From Sphingomonas sp. YR710 (lineage in GTDB: Bacteria > Pseudomonadota > Alphaproteobacteria > Sphingomonadales > Sphingomonadaceae): DNA of 64,000 bases. Location: the NCBI RefSeq assembly GCF_900101455.1, contig NZ_FMZJ01000003.1:186001-250000 (forward strand), given 5' to 3'. The notes below the pieces were generated by a model. That model saw only the letters and a list, made by a program, of their open reading frames with translations. It did no database searches and was not told the DNA's origin. This document shows, piece after piece, positions 41,573-50,348 of this stretch (the first letter of the stretch is position 1; every line of letters starts with the position of its first letter). The position numbers were made by a program, and so were the translations under genes.

Positions 41573-43384
41573 TTACTTCAGTTTCAGCGTCCACACCCCG
41601 CCCCAGTCACCCGGCGGTGGGTCGATGCGCAGCCGCCCGATGCGATCGAGGAACAGCTGGCTCGCCGGATCGTCGGGCACGATTGACAGGCAGGCACGGA
41701 AGCCCTTGGCCGATATGTCCCATTTTTGCGCGCGATAGTCGGCGAGAGCGGCGGCAAATGTATCGCGCAGCTCCAGTCGCTCGGGAGCGACCTCCCCTCG
41801 ACGGCCTAGCACTTCGAAGATGCGTTCGGGCTCGTTCTTGCCAACCACCAGCACCGAATCGATCTCGCGTGTTTCCACCGCATCACCGGCCAACTCATGG
41901 GTGCGCTGGCTGATCAGGATGCGCGTACCATAGACCTTGTTGACGCCTTCGAGCCGCGAGGCGACGTTTACGGTGTCCCCGAGCACGGTATAGTTGCGCG
42001 TCTGCTCGGAGCCGATATTGCCGACCACGACATCGCCGGTGGCGATGCCGATGCGCGCGCCGATCTGTGGAAAGCCGTGCCGCACCCCGGTCAGATCGGG
42101 CAACTCGGCCTGGAAGAAAGGCAGCACGGCGAGCTGCTCGATCGCCGCAAAACAGGCGAGCCGCGCCTCGTCTTCAGCACTGACGAAGGGCGGGCCCCAG
42201 AACGCCATGATCGCGTCGCCGATATATTTGTCGATGATGCCGCTGTTGCGGCGCACCGGATCCGACAGCATCGTCAGATAGCGGTTCATCACATTGACGA
42301 GCCCGACCGGCGTCATCCGCTCGCTGAAGCTCGTGAACCCGGCCATGTCGCAGAACAGGATCGTCATCTCGCGCCGCGCACCCTGCGGATCGGTCAGTTC
42401 GGGCCGGTCGAGCAGCCCGGCGACAATGCGCGGATCGACATATTTACCGAACGTCTCGCGAATCTGCGCCTTGGTGCGCAACTCGCCGACCATATGGTTG
42501 AACGCCTGGGTCAGCCGCCCGATCTCGTCACTCGACGTGATCGCCACCACCGTGTCGAGTGCGCCCCCTTGCACTGCGACCGTACCCGCGAGCAGCCGGT
42601 GCACCGGGCGGACAAGCCCTTTGGTCACCGCTGCGGCGATGGTGATGCCGAGCAGCCCCGCCACGATGAGCAGCCCCAGTCCGATCTGAATGACATGCCG
42701 CTGATAGGCACGCGTGTCGGCGATCGCCTGGTCAGCGAGCCGGCGCATTTCGCCCTGCGCAGCGCCGATCCGCTGATCGTAATCGTCGCGGATGCGATCG
42801 AGATCGGTCAGCAAGGAAAGCACCTCGGGACGCCGGTTACGGGCCGCATCGAGCACTTGGGCGTGCAGACCTTCATATTGCCGACGCTCATCCTGCAAAA
42901 ACTCGATGCGGGTGTCGAGCCGCGCGAGCGCGACATTGTCGTCGAAGTCGAGCGCATCGTCGATCTGCTCGTTGATCCGCCGGCGCGCCTGCGCCGTCTC
43001 CCGGTCGCTGTCGGCTGCGGCAGCCGCCGCGCGCCGCTGCAGATCGGAGACCTTCGCATCGTCGCGCGGGTCTTCGCCCAGGGCCAGCATCTCGCGCCGG
43101 ATATAAGCGGATTCCGCAAGCGAGCGATTGTTCGCCAGGGCGAGGTTCGCATAAGCCGGCAGATAATTACTGCTGACCAACGCAAGCTGATCGTCAACCT
43201 TCTGGGTCATCCGCAGCACGGTCAGCGCCGCCGCCATCGTCAGCACCAGCAGGCCGATCGCGATCCCCAATATCTTAAAGCCGATGGTCAGCCGCATGAT
43301 GAGTCGAAATTTGTCGATCGGCGTGGAATCAGGCGCCGATACGCTCAGAACATCGTCGCGCAAAAGCGGTTGCAGATGAGTCAC
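41573..43384 (-). CDS. Membrane class III adenylate/guanylate cyclase with HAMP
   Basis: A 603-residue enzyme. One helix (LGIAIGLLVLTMAAALTVL, residues 39-58) leads to a helical periplasmic sensor (about 60-220), then a second helix (IGLGLLIVAGLLGITIAAAV), a HAMP domain (RPVHRLLAGTVAVQGGALDT) and a class III cyclase domain. Metal-binding Asp residues are in ILFCDMAGFTSFSE and YIGDAIMAFWGPP; the transition-state segment is TVLGDTVNVASRLEG. It produces cAMP, or less likely cGMP. A 60-residue C-terminal extension may be TPR-like (LADYRAQKWDISAKGFRACL). Stands alone. Confidence 0.9.
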   Translation of the reverse strand: MTHLQPLLRDDVLSVSAPDSTPIDKFRLIMRLTIGFKILGIAIGLLVLTMAAALTVLRMTQKVDDQLALVSSNYLPAYANLALANNRSLAESAYIRREMLALGEDPRDDAKVSDLQRRAAAAAADSDRETAQARRRINEQIDDALDFDDNVALARLDTRIEFLQDERRQYEGLHAQVLDAARNRRPEVLSLLTDLDRIRDDYDQRIGAAQGEMRRLADQAIADTRAYQRHVIQIGLGLLIVAGLLGITIAAAVTKGLVRPVHRLLAGTVAVQGGALDTVVAITSSDEIGRLTQAFNHMVGELRTKAQIRETFGKYVDPRIVAGLLDRPELTDPQGARREMTILFCDMAGFTSFSERMTPVGLVNVMNRYLTMLSDPVRRNSGIIDKYIGDAIMAFWGPPFVSAEDEARLACFAAIEQLAVLPFFQAELPDLTGVRHGFPQIGARIGIATGDVVVGNIGSEQTRNYTVLGDTVNVASRLEGVNKVYGTRILISQRTHELAGDAVETREIDSVLVVGKNEPERIFEVLGRRGEVAPERLELRDTFAAALADYRAQKWDISAKGFRACLSIVPDDPASQLFLDRIGRLRIDPPPGDWGGVWTLKLK

Positions 43385-43496
43385 GACGCCCCTCCCTTAT
43401 GCCGCCCGGATGCCCCCGCACGGCCCATCGGAAGGCTGATAGCACAGAAGTTCGCGCACGCCCTTGCAGATCGCGTCGTGATCGCCCGGAAGGTTG

Positions 43497-43522
43497 TGTC
43501 ACCCCGGCAAGGGGGTGACACG
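43497..43522 (-). terminator. Hairpin downstream of dcp
   Basis: GTGTCACCCC and GGGGTGACAC form a perfect stem around a short loop, 11 bp past the dcp stop codon. There is no U-tract, so it may act as an mRNA-stabilising structure or a Rho-assisted end. Confidence 0.5.
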
Positions 43523-43532
43523 CCGCGGCAAT

Positions 43533-45671
43533 TCAGTCCGCTTTCTTGATCAGTCCGCGATCCTCGAGCATCGGTCCGATATCCGGATCCTTGCCGTAGA
43601 ACGCCTTGAACATGGCGCCATAATCCATCGTATTCCCGCGCGAGAGGATCATGTCGCGGAAGCGCTGACCATTTTCGCGGGTCAGCCCGCCATGCTTCTT
43701 GAACCAGCTGAATGCGTCATTCTCGAGCATCTGCGTCCACAGATAGGCATAATAGCCGGCCGAATAGCCGTTCGCCCAGATGTGCAGGAAATAGCTCGAT
43801 CGATAACGCGGTGGCACGTCGACTGTATCGAGCCCGGTCTTGGCCAATGCCTTTGCCTCGAAAGCGTCGACATCCTGTTTGGGGCTGTTCGCGGCCAGCG
43901 CATGCCACTGCATATCGAGTTCTGCCGCCTCGACCAGTTCGCCCAGCGCATAGCCCTGATTGAACTTCGCGGCATTCTGGATCTTGTCGACCAGTTCCTG
44001 CGGCATTGGTTCGCCGGTTTTGTAATGCTTGGCATAATTGGCCAGCACCTTCGGATCGAGCGCCCAATGCTCGTTGAACTGCGACGGGAATTCGACGAAG
44101 TCGCGCGCCGTATTCGTGCCGGAGATCGTCGGATAGGTCTGCGCCGCGAACAGGCCGTGCAGCGCATGGCCGAATTCGTGGAACATCGTCGTCACGTCAT
44201 CGAAACTGATCAAGGCAGGCTGTCCGGCCGCGGGCTTGGGCAGGTTGGCGACATTATAGACCACCGGCCTGGTGCCGAGCAGCTTCGACTGGTTGACGAA
44301 GTTGCTCATCCACGCACCGCCCGATTTGTTGTCGCGCTTGAAATAATCGAAATAGATCATCCCCAGCTGCGATCCATCCTTGTCGATCACGTCGAACACG
44401 CGGACGTCGGGATGATAGACCGGAATGTCCTTCCGCTCCTTGAAACTGATTCCATAAAGCTGGTTCGCCGCGAAAAAGACGCCATCTTGCAACACCCGGT
44501 TCAACTCGAAATAGGGCTTCACGGCGCTTTCATCGAGATCGTACTTCGCCTTGCGGACCTTTTCCGAATAATGGTTCCAATCCCACGGTTTCAATTCAAA
44601 ATTGCCGCCCTCGCTGGCAATCATCTTCTGGATTTCCGCGGCTTCGGCCCGCTGTTCGGCAGCCGTCACCGGCCCGAGCTGTGCCATGAACTTCTCGGCC
44701 GCCTCGGGGGTCTTTGCCATCTGGTCGTACAGCACATAATGGGCATAGGTCGGATAGCCGAGCAGCTTCGCCTTCTGAGCACGCAACTGCGCGATCGTCG
44801 CGATCGTATCGCGTGTATCGTTGGCGTCACCCTTCTCGGTGCGCGTCCAGCTCGCATTGAACAGCGCTTCGCGGGTCGCCCGATCCTGGAGCGACTGAAG
44901 CGATGGCTGCTGCGTCGTATTCTGCAACGGGATCACATATTTTCCGTCGAGCTTTCGGTCCTTGGCCGCGTTCGCTGCATTGGTGATCTGCGCATCGTCG
45001 AAGCCCGCTAGCTTGGCCTTGTCGTCGACCACCAAGGCTCCAGCCTTCGTGCCGGCGAGCAATTTCTGCTGGAACGCTGTTTCCAGTTTCGAAAGCTGGT
45101 TGTTGAGCCCGCGCAGCTTCACCTTATCGGGGTCCGAAAGCTGCGCCCCGGCATGGATGAACTGCTGATAATAGACGTCGAGCACCTTGCGCTGCTCGGC
45201 ATCAAGCTTCGACGTCTTGCTCTTGTCCCAGATCGCCTTCACCCGCGCGAACAGCTTCGGATTGAGGAAGATCGCATCCTGATGCGCGGCGAGCTTGGGC
45301 GCCTCGATCGTCTGCACCTTCTGCAACGCATCGTTGGTATTGGCCTGCACCACGCCGTTGAACGCTTGGCTCGTCCGTTCGAGCATCCGGCCGGAACGCT
45401 CCATCGCAGCAATGGTATTGTCGAACGTCGGCGCGGCCGGGTTGGTCGCGATATGCTGGATCTCGGCGATCTGCTGGGCCATGCCCTGCTCCATCGCCGG
45501 CTGGTAATCGCTATCCTTGATCCTGTCGAAGGGCGGTGCCTGCAACGGCAAGGTGCTGGCGACGGCGAACGGATTGAGGTGATGTGATTTCGGCGCGGCG
45601 GCCACGGCCGGCAAGGCGGCAACCATTACGGCCATCGCAGCAGCGGCCTTCAGGCGGGTTTTCGGATGCAT
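43533..45671 (-). CDS. dcp: M3 family dipeptidyl carboxypeptidase (Dcp), exported
   Basis: A 712-residue zinc oligopeptidase of family M3. Signal peptide (MAVMVAALPAVAAAPKSHHL) follows a basic start. The N-terminal domain begins NPFAVASTLPLQAPPFDRIK, as in Dcp. The catalytic HEFGHALHG lies near residue 498, encoded around 44160-44180, preceded by LISFDDVTTMFHEFG. YRSSYFLHIWANGYSAGYYA and YLWTQMLENDAF in the C-terminal part are substrate-binding signatures of Dcp. It cleaves dipeptides from peptide C-termini in the periplasm. ATG 45671 with AGGACA upstream is chosen. Confidence 0.93.
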   Translation of the reverse strand: MHPKTRLKAAAAMAVMVAALPAVAAAPKSHHLNPFAVASTLPLQAPPFDRIKDSDYQPAMEQGMAQQIAEIQHIATNPAAPTFDNTIAAMERSGRMLERTSQAFNGVVQANTNDALQKVQTIEAPKLAAHQDAIFLNPKLFARVKAIWDKSKTSKLDAEQRKVLDVYYQQFIHAGAQLSDPDKVKLRGLNNQLSKLETAFQQKLLAGTKAGALVVDDKAKLAGFDDAQITNAANAAKDRKLDGKYVIPLQNTTQQPSLQSLQDRATREALFNASWTRTEKGDANDTRDTIATIAQLRAQKAKLLGYPTYAHYVLYDQMAKTPEAAEKFMAQLGPVTAAEQRAEAAEIQKMIASEGGNFELKPWDWNHYSEKVRKAKYDLDESAVKPYFELNRVLQDGVFFAANQLYGISFKERKDIPVYHPDVRVFDVIDKDGSQLGMIYFDYFKRDNKSGGAWMSNFVNQSKLLGTRPVVYNVANLPKPAAGQPALISFDDVTTMFHEFGHALHGLFAAQTYPTISGTNTARDFVEFPSQFNEHWALDPKVLANYAKHYKTGEPMPQELVDKIQNAAKFNQGYALGELVEAAELDMQWHALAANSPKQDVDAFEAKALAKTGLDTVDVPPRYRSSYFLHIWANGYSAGYYAYLWTQMLENDAFSWFKKHGGLTRENGQRFRDMILSRGNTMDYGAMFKAFYGKDPDIGPMLEDRGLIKKAD

Positions 45672-45979
45672 ATTTGTCCTTTCCTCGGCGGCCTTCCGAC
45701 GCGCCTTCCTTCTGTGCCAACGGAGATGCGGAAATTTCGAGGTGACGACAAGCCCATCGGACAACGAACGGCATCGCAATCGGAATTTTTCCGATGGACC
45801 GTAATTTTCAATCGTCCTGAACCTAAAAAATAGAAAGATTCTAACTCGGGAATGCTTGATGATTAAACGGGTCGCTTTGCTTCCAGCCTCATATCGGCGA
45901 AATGGGCTTCTGGAGCATCCGCTCGTGAACGAAGCATTGATCGATTGCCGCCCGGCAAACGCCGCCCTAACCTCCGGGA
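45672..45979. other. Divergent promoter region between dcp and the monooxygenase gene
   Basis: About 308 bp separating two divergently transcribed genes. A short AT-rich stretch (around 45825-45845) may hold promoter elements, but no clear -35/-10 pair or operator is visible. No small gene seen. Confidence 0.3.
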
Positions 45980-46378
45980 ATGGATAAGAACCGCCGCGAT
46001 TTCACCCTGGCCGGCGCCGCCTTCGCACTGACGGCCGTGCTTCCCGCGATCGCGGCCCCAATGAAAGCGAAACCCATGTACGGATTGATCGGCCAGATGC
46101 TGTGCATCGCGGCAAAGCGCGATGCGCTGATCGCCATATTGACACGCGCATCGGCAGCAATGCCCGGCTGCCTCTCCTATATCGTTGCCGCCGATCTCGC
46201 CCGCGACGACGCGATCTGGATCACCGAAGTCTGGGACAGCAAGGAAAGCCATATGGCGTCGCTCAAGCTCCCGGCCGTTCAGGCCGCCATCGCCGAAGGC
46301 CGCCCGATGATCGCAGGCTTCGGCAGCCGCTTCGAGACGGCACCGGTGGGCGGCACGGGCCTGCCGACGGCGGCATAG
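45980..46378 (+). CDS. Exported antibiotic biosynthesis monooxygenase (ABM) domain protein
   Basis: A 132-residue protein. The N-terminus has a twin-arginine-like export signal (NRRDFTLAGAAFALTAVLPA). The rest is an ABM-type ferredoxin-like domain: MYGLIGQMLCIAAKRDALIA, AMPGCLSYIVAADLARDDAI, WITEVWDSKESHMASLKLPA. Such proteins are cofactor-free oxygenases or quinone-modifying enzymes; a substrate cannot be named. RR followed by DF rather than xFLK makes Tat export tentative. Confidence 0.8.
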   Translation: MDKNRRDFTLAGAAFALTAVLPAIAAPMKAKPMYGLIGQMLCIAAKRDALIAILTRASAAMPGCLSYIVAADLARDDAIWITEVWDSKESHMASLKLPAVQAAIAEGRPMIAGFGSRFETAPVGGTGLPTAA

Positions 46379-46428
46379 CTGGAGGACACCAGCGGCCCCC
46401 TCTCGCACAAAACGGAGAGGCTGGCGCG

Positions 46429-47163
46429 TCAGAACGGCTGGCGCTCCGCCGCCCGGCGGTAAATCGTGAAATAGCTTGCCGCAAGCATCGCCGCCAGCAA
46501 GGCGACGATCGCGGCATCAATTGCCATCAGCGACCAGACAAGGGGAGCCGCCCGGCCCATCGAACCATAGCCGATCGCATAATGAGCGATCATCAGCGGC
46601 AAGACCCCACCCAACAGGCACCCGAACACCGCCGGTAGCTGCGATCGCGTCGCACGCACCGATCGGCGCAGGCCCATCGTCCGATCCTCGGTGAGAAGTC
46701 CGACATACCAGGGAAAGAGCAAGCCCGCGGCAAACAGCCACACCAGCAGCGGGGTGATCAGCGTTGCGAACCGTGCCCTCGGCCCGAACGCCCCCACCAT
46801 GGCGGCCAGCTCCGTCCCCGTCAGCAAAGTCAGCGCCTCGCCGCCAAGCTGGACGGTGAGCACTATCACCAGCCCGCGCGCCATCGCCCATGTCGGCCGG
46901 ATCGCGCGATGCATGTCGCCATCGAACCGCCACCAGCGAAGCGCGACCAGCAGCACGACAAAGATCGACACGATCTTTACGATACCGAACTTCAGGCGAA
47001 CCGTCTCGCCACCCGACGGCATTCCGCCAGGCCCATACATGCCAAGCAAGATTTCGGCGCCATGCTGCGCGAACTCAGCCGCCGCCGGCATCGCCAACAG
47101 CCACGGCAGCGCCACCACCAACCCGAAGCCCCGCCGATAGATTTCCGCTATTGGGTGTCCCAT
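46429..47163 (-). CDS. Hypothetical multi-pass membrane protein
   Basis: A 244-residue membrane protein with five to six helices (LVVALPWLLAMPAAAEFAQH; IVKIVSIFVVLLVALRWW; LVIVLTVQLGGEALTLL; LLVWLFAAGLLFPWYVGL; FGCLLGGVLPLMIAHYAI). ATG 47163 with GGAGA upstream is preferred over 47175. It lies 88 bp downstream of the SdpI-like gene on the same strand and may belong to that operon. No family identified. Confidence 0.65.
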   Translation of the reverse strand: MGHPIAEIYRRGFGLVVALPWLLAMPAAAEFAQHGAEILLGMYGPGGMPSGGETVRLKFGIVKIVSIFVVLLVALRWWRFDGDMHRAIRPTWAMARGLVIVLTVQLGGEALTLLTGTELAAMVGAFGPRARFATLITPLLVWLFAAGLLFPWYVGLLTEDRTMGLRRSVRATRSQLPAVFGCLLGGVLPLMIAHYAIGYGSMGRAAPLVWSLMAIDAAIVALLAAMLAASYFTIYRRAAERQPF

Positions 47164-47251
47164 TCCGGTCTCCATGTCGATCGCGCGGCAAGGCTCACCC
47201 AGCCTCCGCCGCGCGAAGGATGACGGGGTCGATTCTGGACGGATGATCTGG

Positions 47252-47920
47252 TTAGCTGCGTGCCACTCGCTTACGGCCCGGCCGCCTGCCGAGCCACAGG
47301 CCATGCAACGTGGCTCCGCAGAGTTCGGCCATCAGCAATCGCATAACGATCGGCAGCGGATCCGGCCCCGATGCCACCGCCATCAGCAAGGTCGCAACCG
47401 CCACCACGGCAATCCTGATCGCCGAAGCGCGATGCACTCGCCGCCAGACATCGGGATCTCGCACGAACAATGGAAATGTTACGCCGTTGAACCAGCCCGG
47501 CCGCGACTTGGGTAGCAGATTGGCCTTGAACAGCAGCAACACCGCAACCACGATCGCAAAGGCGCGGTGATGATCGAACGGCTGCCCGATCACATCGGCC
47601 AGCGCCATCATCTGCATCGCCAGCACCAGCGTCAGTGATCCAATCCAGCTGGTTGCAAAGATGCCGCCCGCGCGAATGATATTCCGGCGCCAGCGCCTCA
47701 CCCGCAGCGCCCATTCGCAAAGCCCGTGCCACAGCAACGCATTGCCGCCGCACATCAGCGCGGCATGCCCTGCCGTCGTCACCGAGAGGACATTGCCATC
47801 CGCGTTGCGTTTCACGAGGAACGGATAGCTGGTGCCGAGCCACAGCACCGATCCCAGCGCTATCGCCAGGATCGTCGCCAGCATCAGCGTTGCGACTATC
47901 CGCGTTTGCCGAACGACCAT
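47252..47920 (-). CDS. SdpI-family membrane protein
   Basis: A 222-residue membrane protein with about six helices. The diagnostic SdpI pattern is in the second half: KANLLPKSRPGWFNGVTFPL directly followed by FVRDPDVWRRVHRAS, equivalent to the family's N-x-G-x-x-x-P-N-x-x-x-G-I-R-T-P-W-T...VW...HR motif. In Bacillus, SdpI gives immunity to the SdpC toxin and sequesters SdpR. Here it overlaps the ArsR/SdpR-like gene by 25 bases and has a strong ribosome site (GGAGAGGAGG). No SdpC-like toxin gene is nearby. Confidence 0.75.
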   Translation of the reverse strand: MVVRQTRIVATLMLATILAIALGSVLWLGTSYPFLVKRNADGNVLSVTTAGHAALMCGGNALLWHGLCEWALRVRRWRRNIIRAGGIFATSWIGSLTLVLAMQMMALADVIGQPFDHHRAFAIVVAVLLLFKANLLPKSRPGWFNGVTFPLFVRDPDVWRRVHRASAIRIAVVAVATLLMAVASGPDPLPIVMRLLMAELCGATLHGLWLGRRPGRKRVARS

Positions 47921-48192
47921 GCGCCCTCCTCTCCGCTCCCTTTGGACACCCTTCGCATCAATCCGAGTAAAGTCTCTTCGAGGAGGCTGAGGTTGATACT
48001 GTAGATGATCTGCGTGCCGCGCCGTTCCGAAAGGATCAGTCCCGCCTCCTTCAACGCGGTGAAATGGCCTGACAGAGTCGGCTTGCTCAGCGAAAACTGC
48101 TCGGCGAGTTCGCCCGCCGAACGCTCGCCATCGCGCAACAATGCCAGGATGTCGCGGCGTACGGGGTTGGAGAGTGCGGCGAAGACGTCCAT
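47896..48192 (-). CDS. ArsR/SdpR-family transcriptional regulator
   Basis: A 98-residue winged-helix repressor. Pattern: FAALSNPVRRDILALLRDGE, SAGELAEQFSLSKPTLSGHF (recognition helix), ALKEAGLILSERRGTQIIYS. This is the autorepressor type found with SdpI proteins. No metal-binding Cys pair is present, so metal sensing is unlikely. Start taken at ATG 48192 (ribosome site AAGGATGGGT); ATG 48198 is possible. A perfect palindrome overlaps its own promoter -10, suggesting autoregulation of the regulator-SdpI operon. Confidence 0.85.
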   Translation of the reverse strand: MDVFAALSNPVRRDILALLRDGERSAGELAEQFSLSKPTLSGHFTALKEAGLILSERRGTQIIYSINLSLLEETLLGLMRRVSKGSGEEGAWSFGKRG

Positions 48193-48206
48193 ACCCATCC
48201 TTCGGA

Positions 48207-48246
48207 TATCTACTAATTAGATAAATAACGAATAATGAGCTGTCAA
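48207..48246 (-). promoter_or_regulatory. Promoter and palindromic operator of the sdpR-sdpI operon
   Basis: Minus strand: consensus TTGACA (48241-48246), a 17-base spacer, and TATCTA as -10 (48218-48223). The -10 is the first half of the perfect palindrome TATCTAATTAGTAGATA (48207-48223), a typical size for an ArsR-family operator. Binding there would block RNA polymerase directly. Confidence 0.7.
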
Positions 48247-48347
48247 GCTGTTGCCTGATCGACAAAGGCCAGCGTTGATTTATCATCCCCCGATCTGATG
48301 GCTGACGGAATCGCCAGTCGCGCCGGCGATCGATCGAAGGAGGATGC

Positions 48348-48647
48348 ATGACCGAATTCACCGTCTATAGCGTGCCCGGAAGCCCCTTCGGCCGATCGGT
48401 GCTGATCGCGCTGGAAGAAAAAGGCGCGAGCTGGCGGTTGCAGCCGACCAGCCCGCGCGATCCGGCCCATCTTGCGCGCCATCCGTTCGCGCGGGTGCCG
48501 GTGATCGAACATGAGGGATTCAGCCTGTACGAAACGCAGGCGATCCTCCGCTATATCGATCGCATCCTGCCCGAGCCCGCGCTGACGCCCGCCAATCCCA
48601 AGGCGGCTGCGAAGATGGATCAGATGATCAACGTCAGCGATTGGTGA
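48348..48647 (+). pseudogene. Truncated glutathione S-transferase
   Basis: A 99-codon frame encoding a complete thioredoxin-like GST N-domain: FTVYSVPGSPFGRSVLIALE, the cis-Pro region RVPVIEHEGFSLYETQAILR and YIDRILP, plus the first residues of the helical domain (AKMDQMINVSDW). It then stops, where family members continue for another 100 residues (usually ...DWY). The following 370 bp contain no recognisable GST C-domain in any frame, so the 3' part was probably lost by deletion rather than a point mutation. Confidence 0.7.
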
Positions 48648-49019
48648 TCGAGCGCCATCCCGGTCGAAAATTCGGTGACTACCGGCAGCAGCAGATTGAT
48701 CGAAACCACCAGCGCTTGCTCTCACTGGATTGCCGGCAACGCCAATCGGCGGCTCAATTTCGGCCTCCCCATATTGGACAAATGGCTACCGCCCGCGTTG
48801 TACGACGATCGTTCGTTCCACAACGGTACAAATGCTCCTTCAAGTGGCGCTGTTCGGATCAGTTTTGACCGATTATGGTGCTACCGTCGTGAAACCGTTT
48901 CGATCCGTTTTATAGCGGGCCAGCGTCGATAACCGAGCGATAATCTGCTTGGCAACAGCTGCGGTGGCATGGCGTTTGCGCGGCACCTTGCCGCGGGCGG
49001 AGAGGCTGAAACGCGATAG
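48648..49019. other. Gap after truncated GST
   Basis: No gene recognised. Short frames on the plus strand (from 48641 and 48675) lack ribosome sites and family resemblance. The base composition becomes more AT-rich between 48780 and 48960. This may be junk left by the deletion that removed the GST 3' end, plus the promoter region of the diguanylate cyclase gene. Confidence 0.3.
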
Positions 49020-50147
49020 ATGGCTCGACAACTGGCATTTGAGGCGGACGAAGGTAATCGATCCCTGCCTGACGGCACCTATGTCGAACTGGTGCGAAGC
49101 CTGTTCATCACACTGCTTCCGGCATCGATAATGTCTGCCGGTCTGGTCGCAGCCGGGCTGCTGATTCTTCAGGAGACGCCGGATACACCGCTGGCCCTGA
49201 TTGTATCATTATGCGCACTTGCGGGAATAACGCGCGTTTCCGTGCTGATCGCCCACCGCAAACGCGCCACGGCGGACGATCTTGATCCGGAGGCAGCCCG
49301 CACACTCGAACTGAGATTCGCGGGCGCTTATTTCGCGTTTGCGGCGATTTTCTCAGTCTTTTCCGTACGTGCCTTCCTCATAGCGACGCCGCAAGCGCAT
49401 ATGATGATCGTCTGCCTTCTCGTCGGTTATGGCGCGGGTGTTGCCGCTGGCGTATCGCTCCGCCCCTGGATCAGCGTGCCAAGCATATTGATAGCGATCG
49501 TCCCCACGATCCTGGTCATGCCATTCGGCCCCGGTCCGGCCTATTGGATGACCGCGCTGTTGATGGCGATGTTTCTTGCAGGCGGGATCGTCAGTATGAC
49601 TAACCGTTATCGCACCACGGCTGCGCAAGTCACGATGCGTCGCCTTCTCTCGACATTGGCGCGGCACGATCAACTGACCGGCCTGCCCAATCGACTGCTG
49701 CTCAGCGAACGGTTCGATGCGATGCTTGACGCGACCGACGATGGCTCGTCGATTGCGCTTCATTGCCTCGATCTCGATCGGTTCAAGCCGCTCAACGATC
49801 ATTACGGCCATCCCACCGGGGATGCCGTGTTGAAGGCGGTCGCCGAAAGGCTGAACCGGATCCTGCGGGCCGGCGACTTCGCGGTACGCCTCGGTGGCGA
49901 TGAGTTTGCAATTGTTCAGATGGAAACCGCCAATTCCCATGAATCCGAAATGCTCGCGCGCCGCATCGTCTCGACGATCATCCGGCCCTACTCGATTGAG
50001 GGACAGGCGATCGAAGTCGGTGCGAAGATCGGTTATCATTTCGGCCCGCGCCACGGCGCTGACCTTGAACATTTCCTCCGCTGTGCGCAGGAAGCGCTGG
50101 TTCGCGCCAAACAGGATAATCTTGATATCGCCCACAACGGCGGCTGA
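49020..50147 (+). CDS. Membrane-bound diguanylate cyclase (GGDEF)
   Basis: A 375-residue enzyme making cyclic di-GMP. About six membrane helices (residues 25-205; e.g. AFAAIFSVFSVRAFLIATPQ) form an undefined sensor. The GGDEF domain starts at DQLTGLPNRLLLSERFDAML, with ALHCLDLDRFKPLNDHYGHP as the metal/nucleotide region and an intact LGGDEFAI active site. The inhibitory site RxxD is also present (RAGD, five residues before GGDEF), so product feedback is expected. No EAL domain. Start ATG at 49020, no strong ribosome site. Confidence 0.9.
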   Translation: MARQLAFEADEGNRSLPDGTYVELVRSLFITLLPASIMSAGLVAAGLLILQETPDTPLALIVSLCALAGITRVSVLIAHRKRATADDLDPEAARTLELRFAGAYFAFAAIFSVFSVRAFLIATPQAHMMIVCLLVGYGAGVAAGVSLRPWISVPSILIAIVPTILVMPFGPGPAYWMTALLMAMFLAGGIVSMTNRYRTTAAQVTMRRLLSTLARHDQLTGLPNRLLLSERFDAMLDATDDGSSIALHCLDLDRFKPLNDHYGHPTGDAVLKAVAERLNRILRAGDFAVRLGGDEFAIVQMETANSHESEMLARRIVSTIIRPYSIEGQAIEVGAKIGYHFGPRHGADLEHFLRCAQEALVRAKQDNLDIAHNGG

Positions 50148-50180
50148 TTGCCGGCTCGCGCGGGAACCTCAAGTCGGGGG

Positions 50181-50348
50181 CTACGACGCCTTCATATTGG
50201 CACTGACGTTATTGAACGTCGTCGAGATCTGCCCACCCAATGTCGACATCGCGCCGATCGCTGCAACAGCGATCAGGGCTGCGATGAGCCCATACTCGAT
50301 GGCAGTGGCGCCGCGTTGTTCGCGCAACATGCCTGAAAATTTCCACAT
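50181..50348 (-). CDS. Flp/Fap-type pilin
   Basis: A 55-residue type IVb pilin subunit. The pattern is EQRGATAIEYGLIAALIAVA followed by AIGAMSTLGGQISTTFNNV: prepilin peptidase cleavage after the Gly, Glu at mature position 5, Tyr at 6, and one hydrophobic helix. It assembles Flp/Tad adhesion pili. No Tad secretion or prepilin peptidase gene is in the window, so this copy stands apart from a tad locus or is an orphan pilin. AGGGG lies upstream of ATG 50348. Confidence 0.88.
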   Translation of the reverse strand: MWKFSGMLREQRGATAIEYGLIAALIAVAAIGAMSTLGGQISTTFNNVSANMKAS

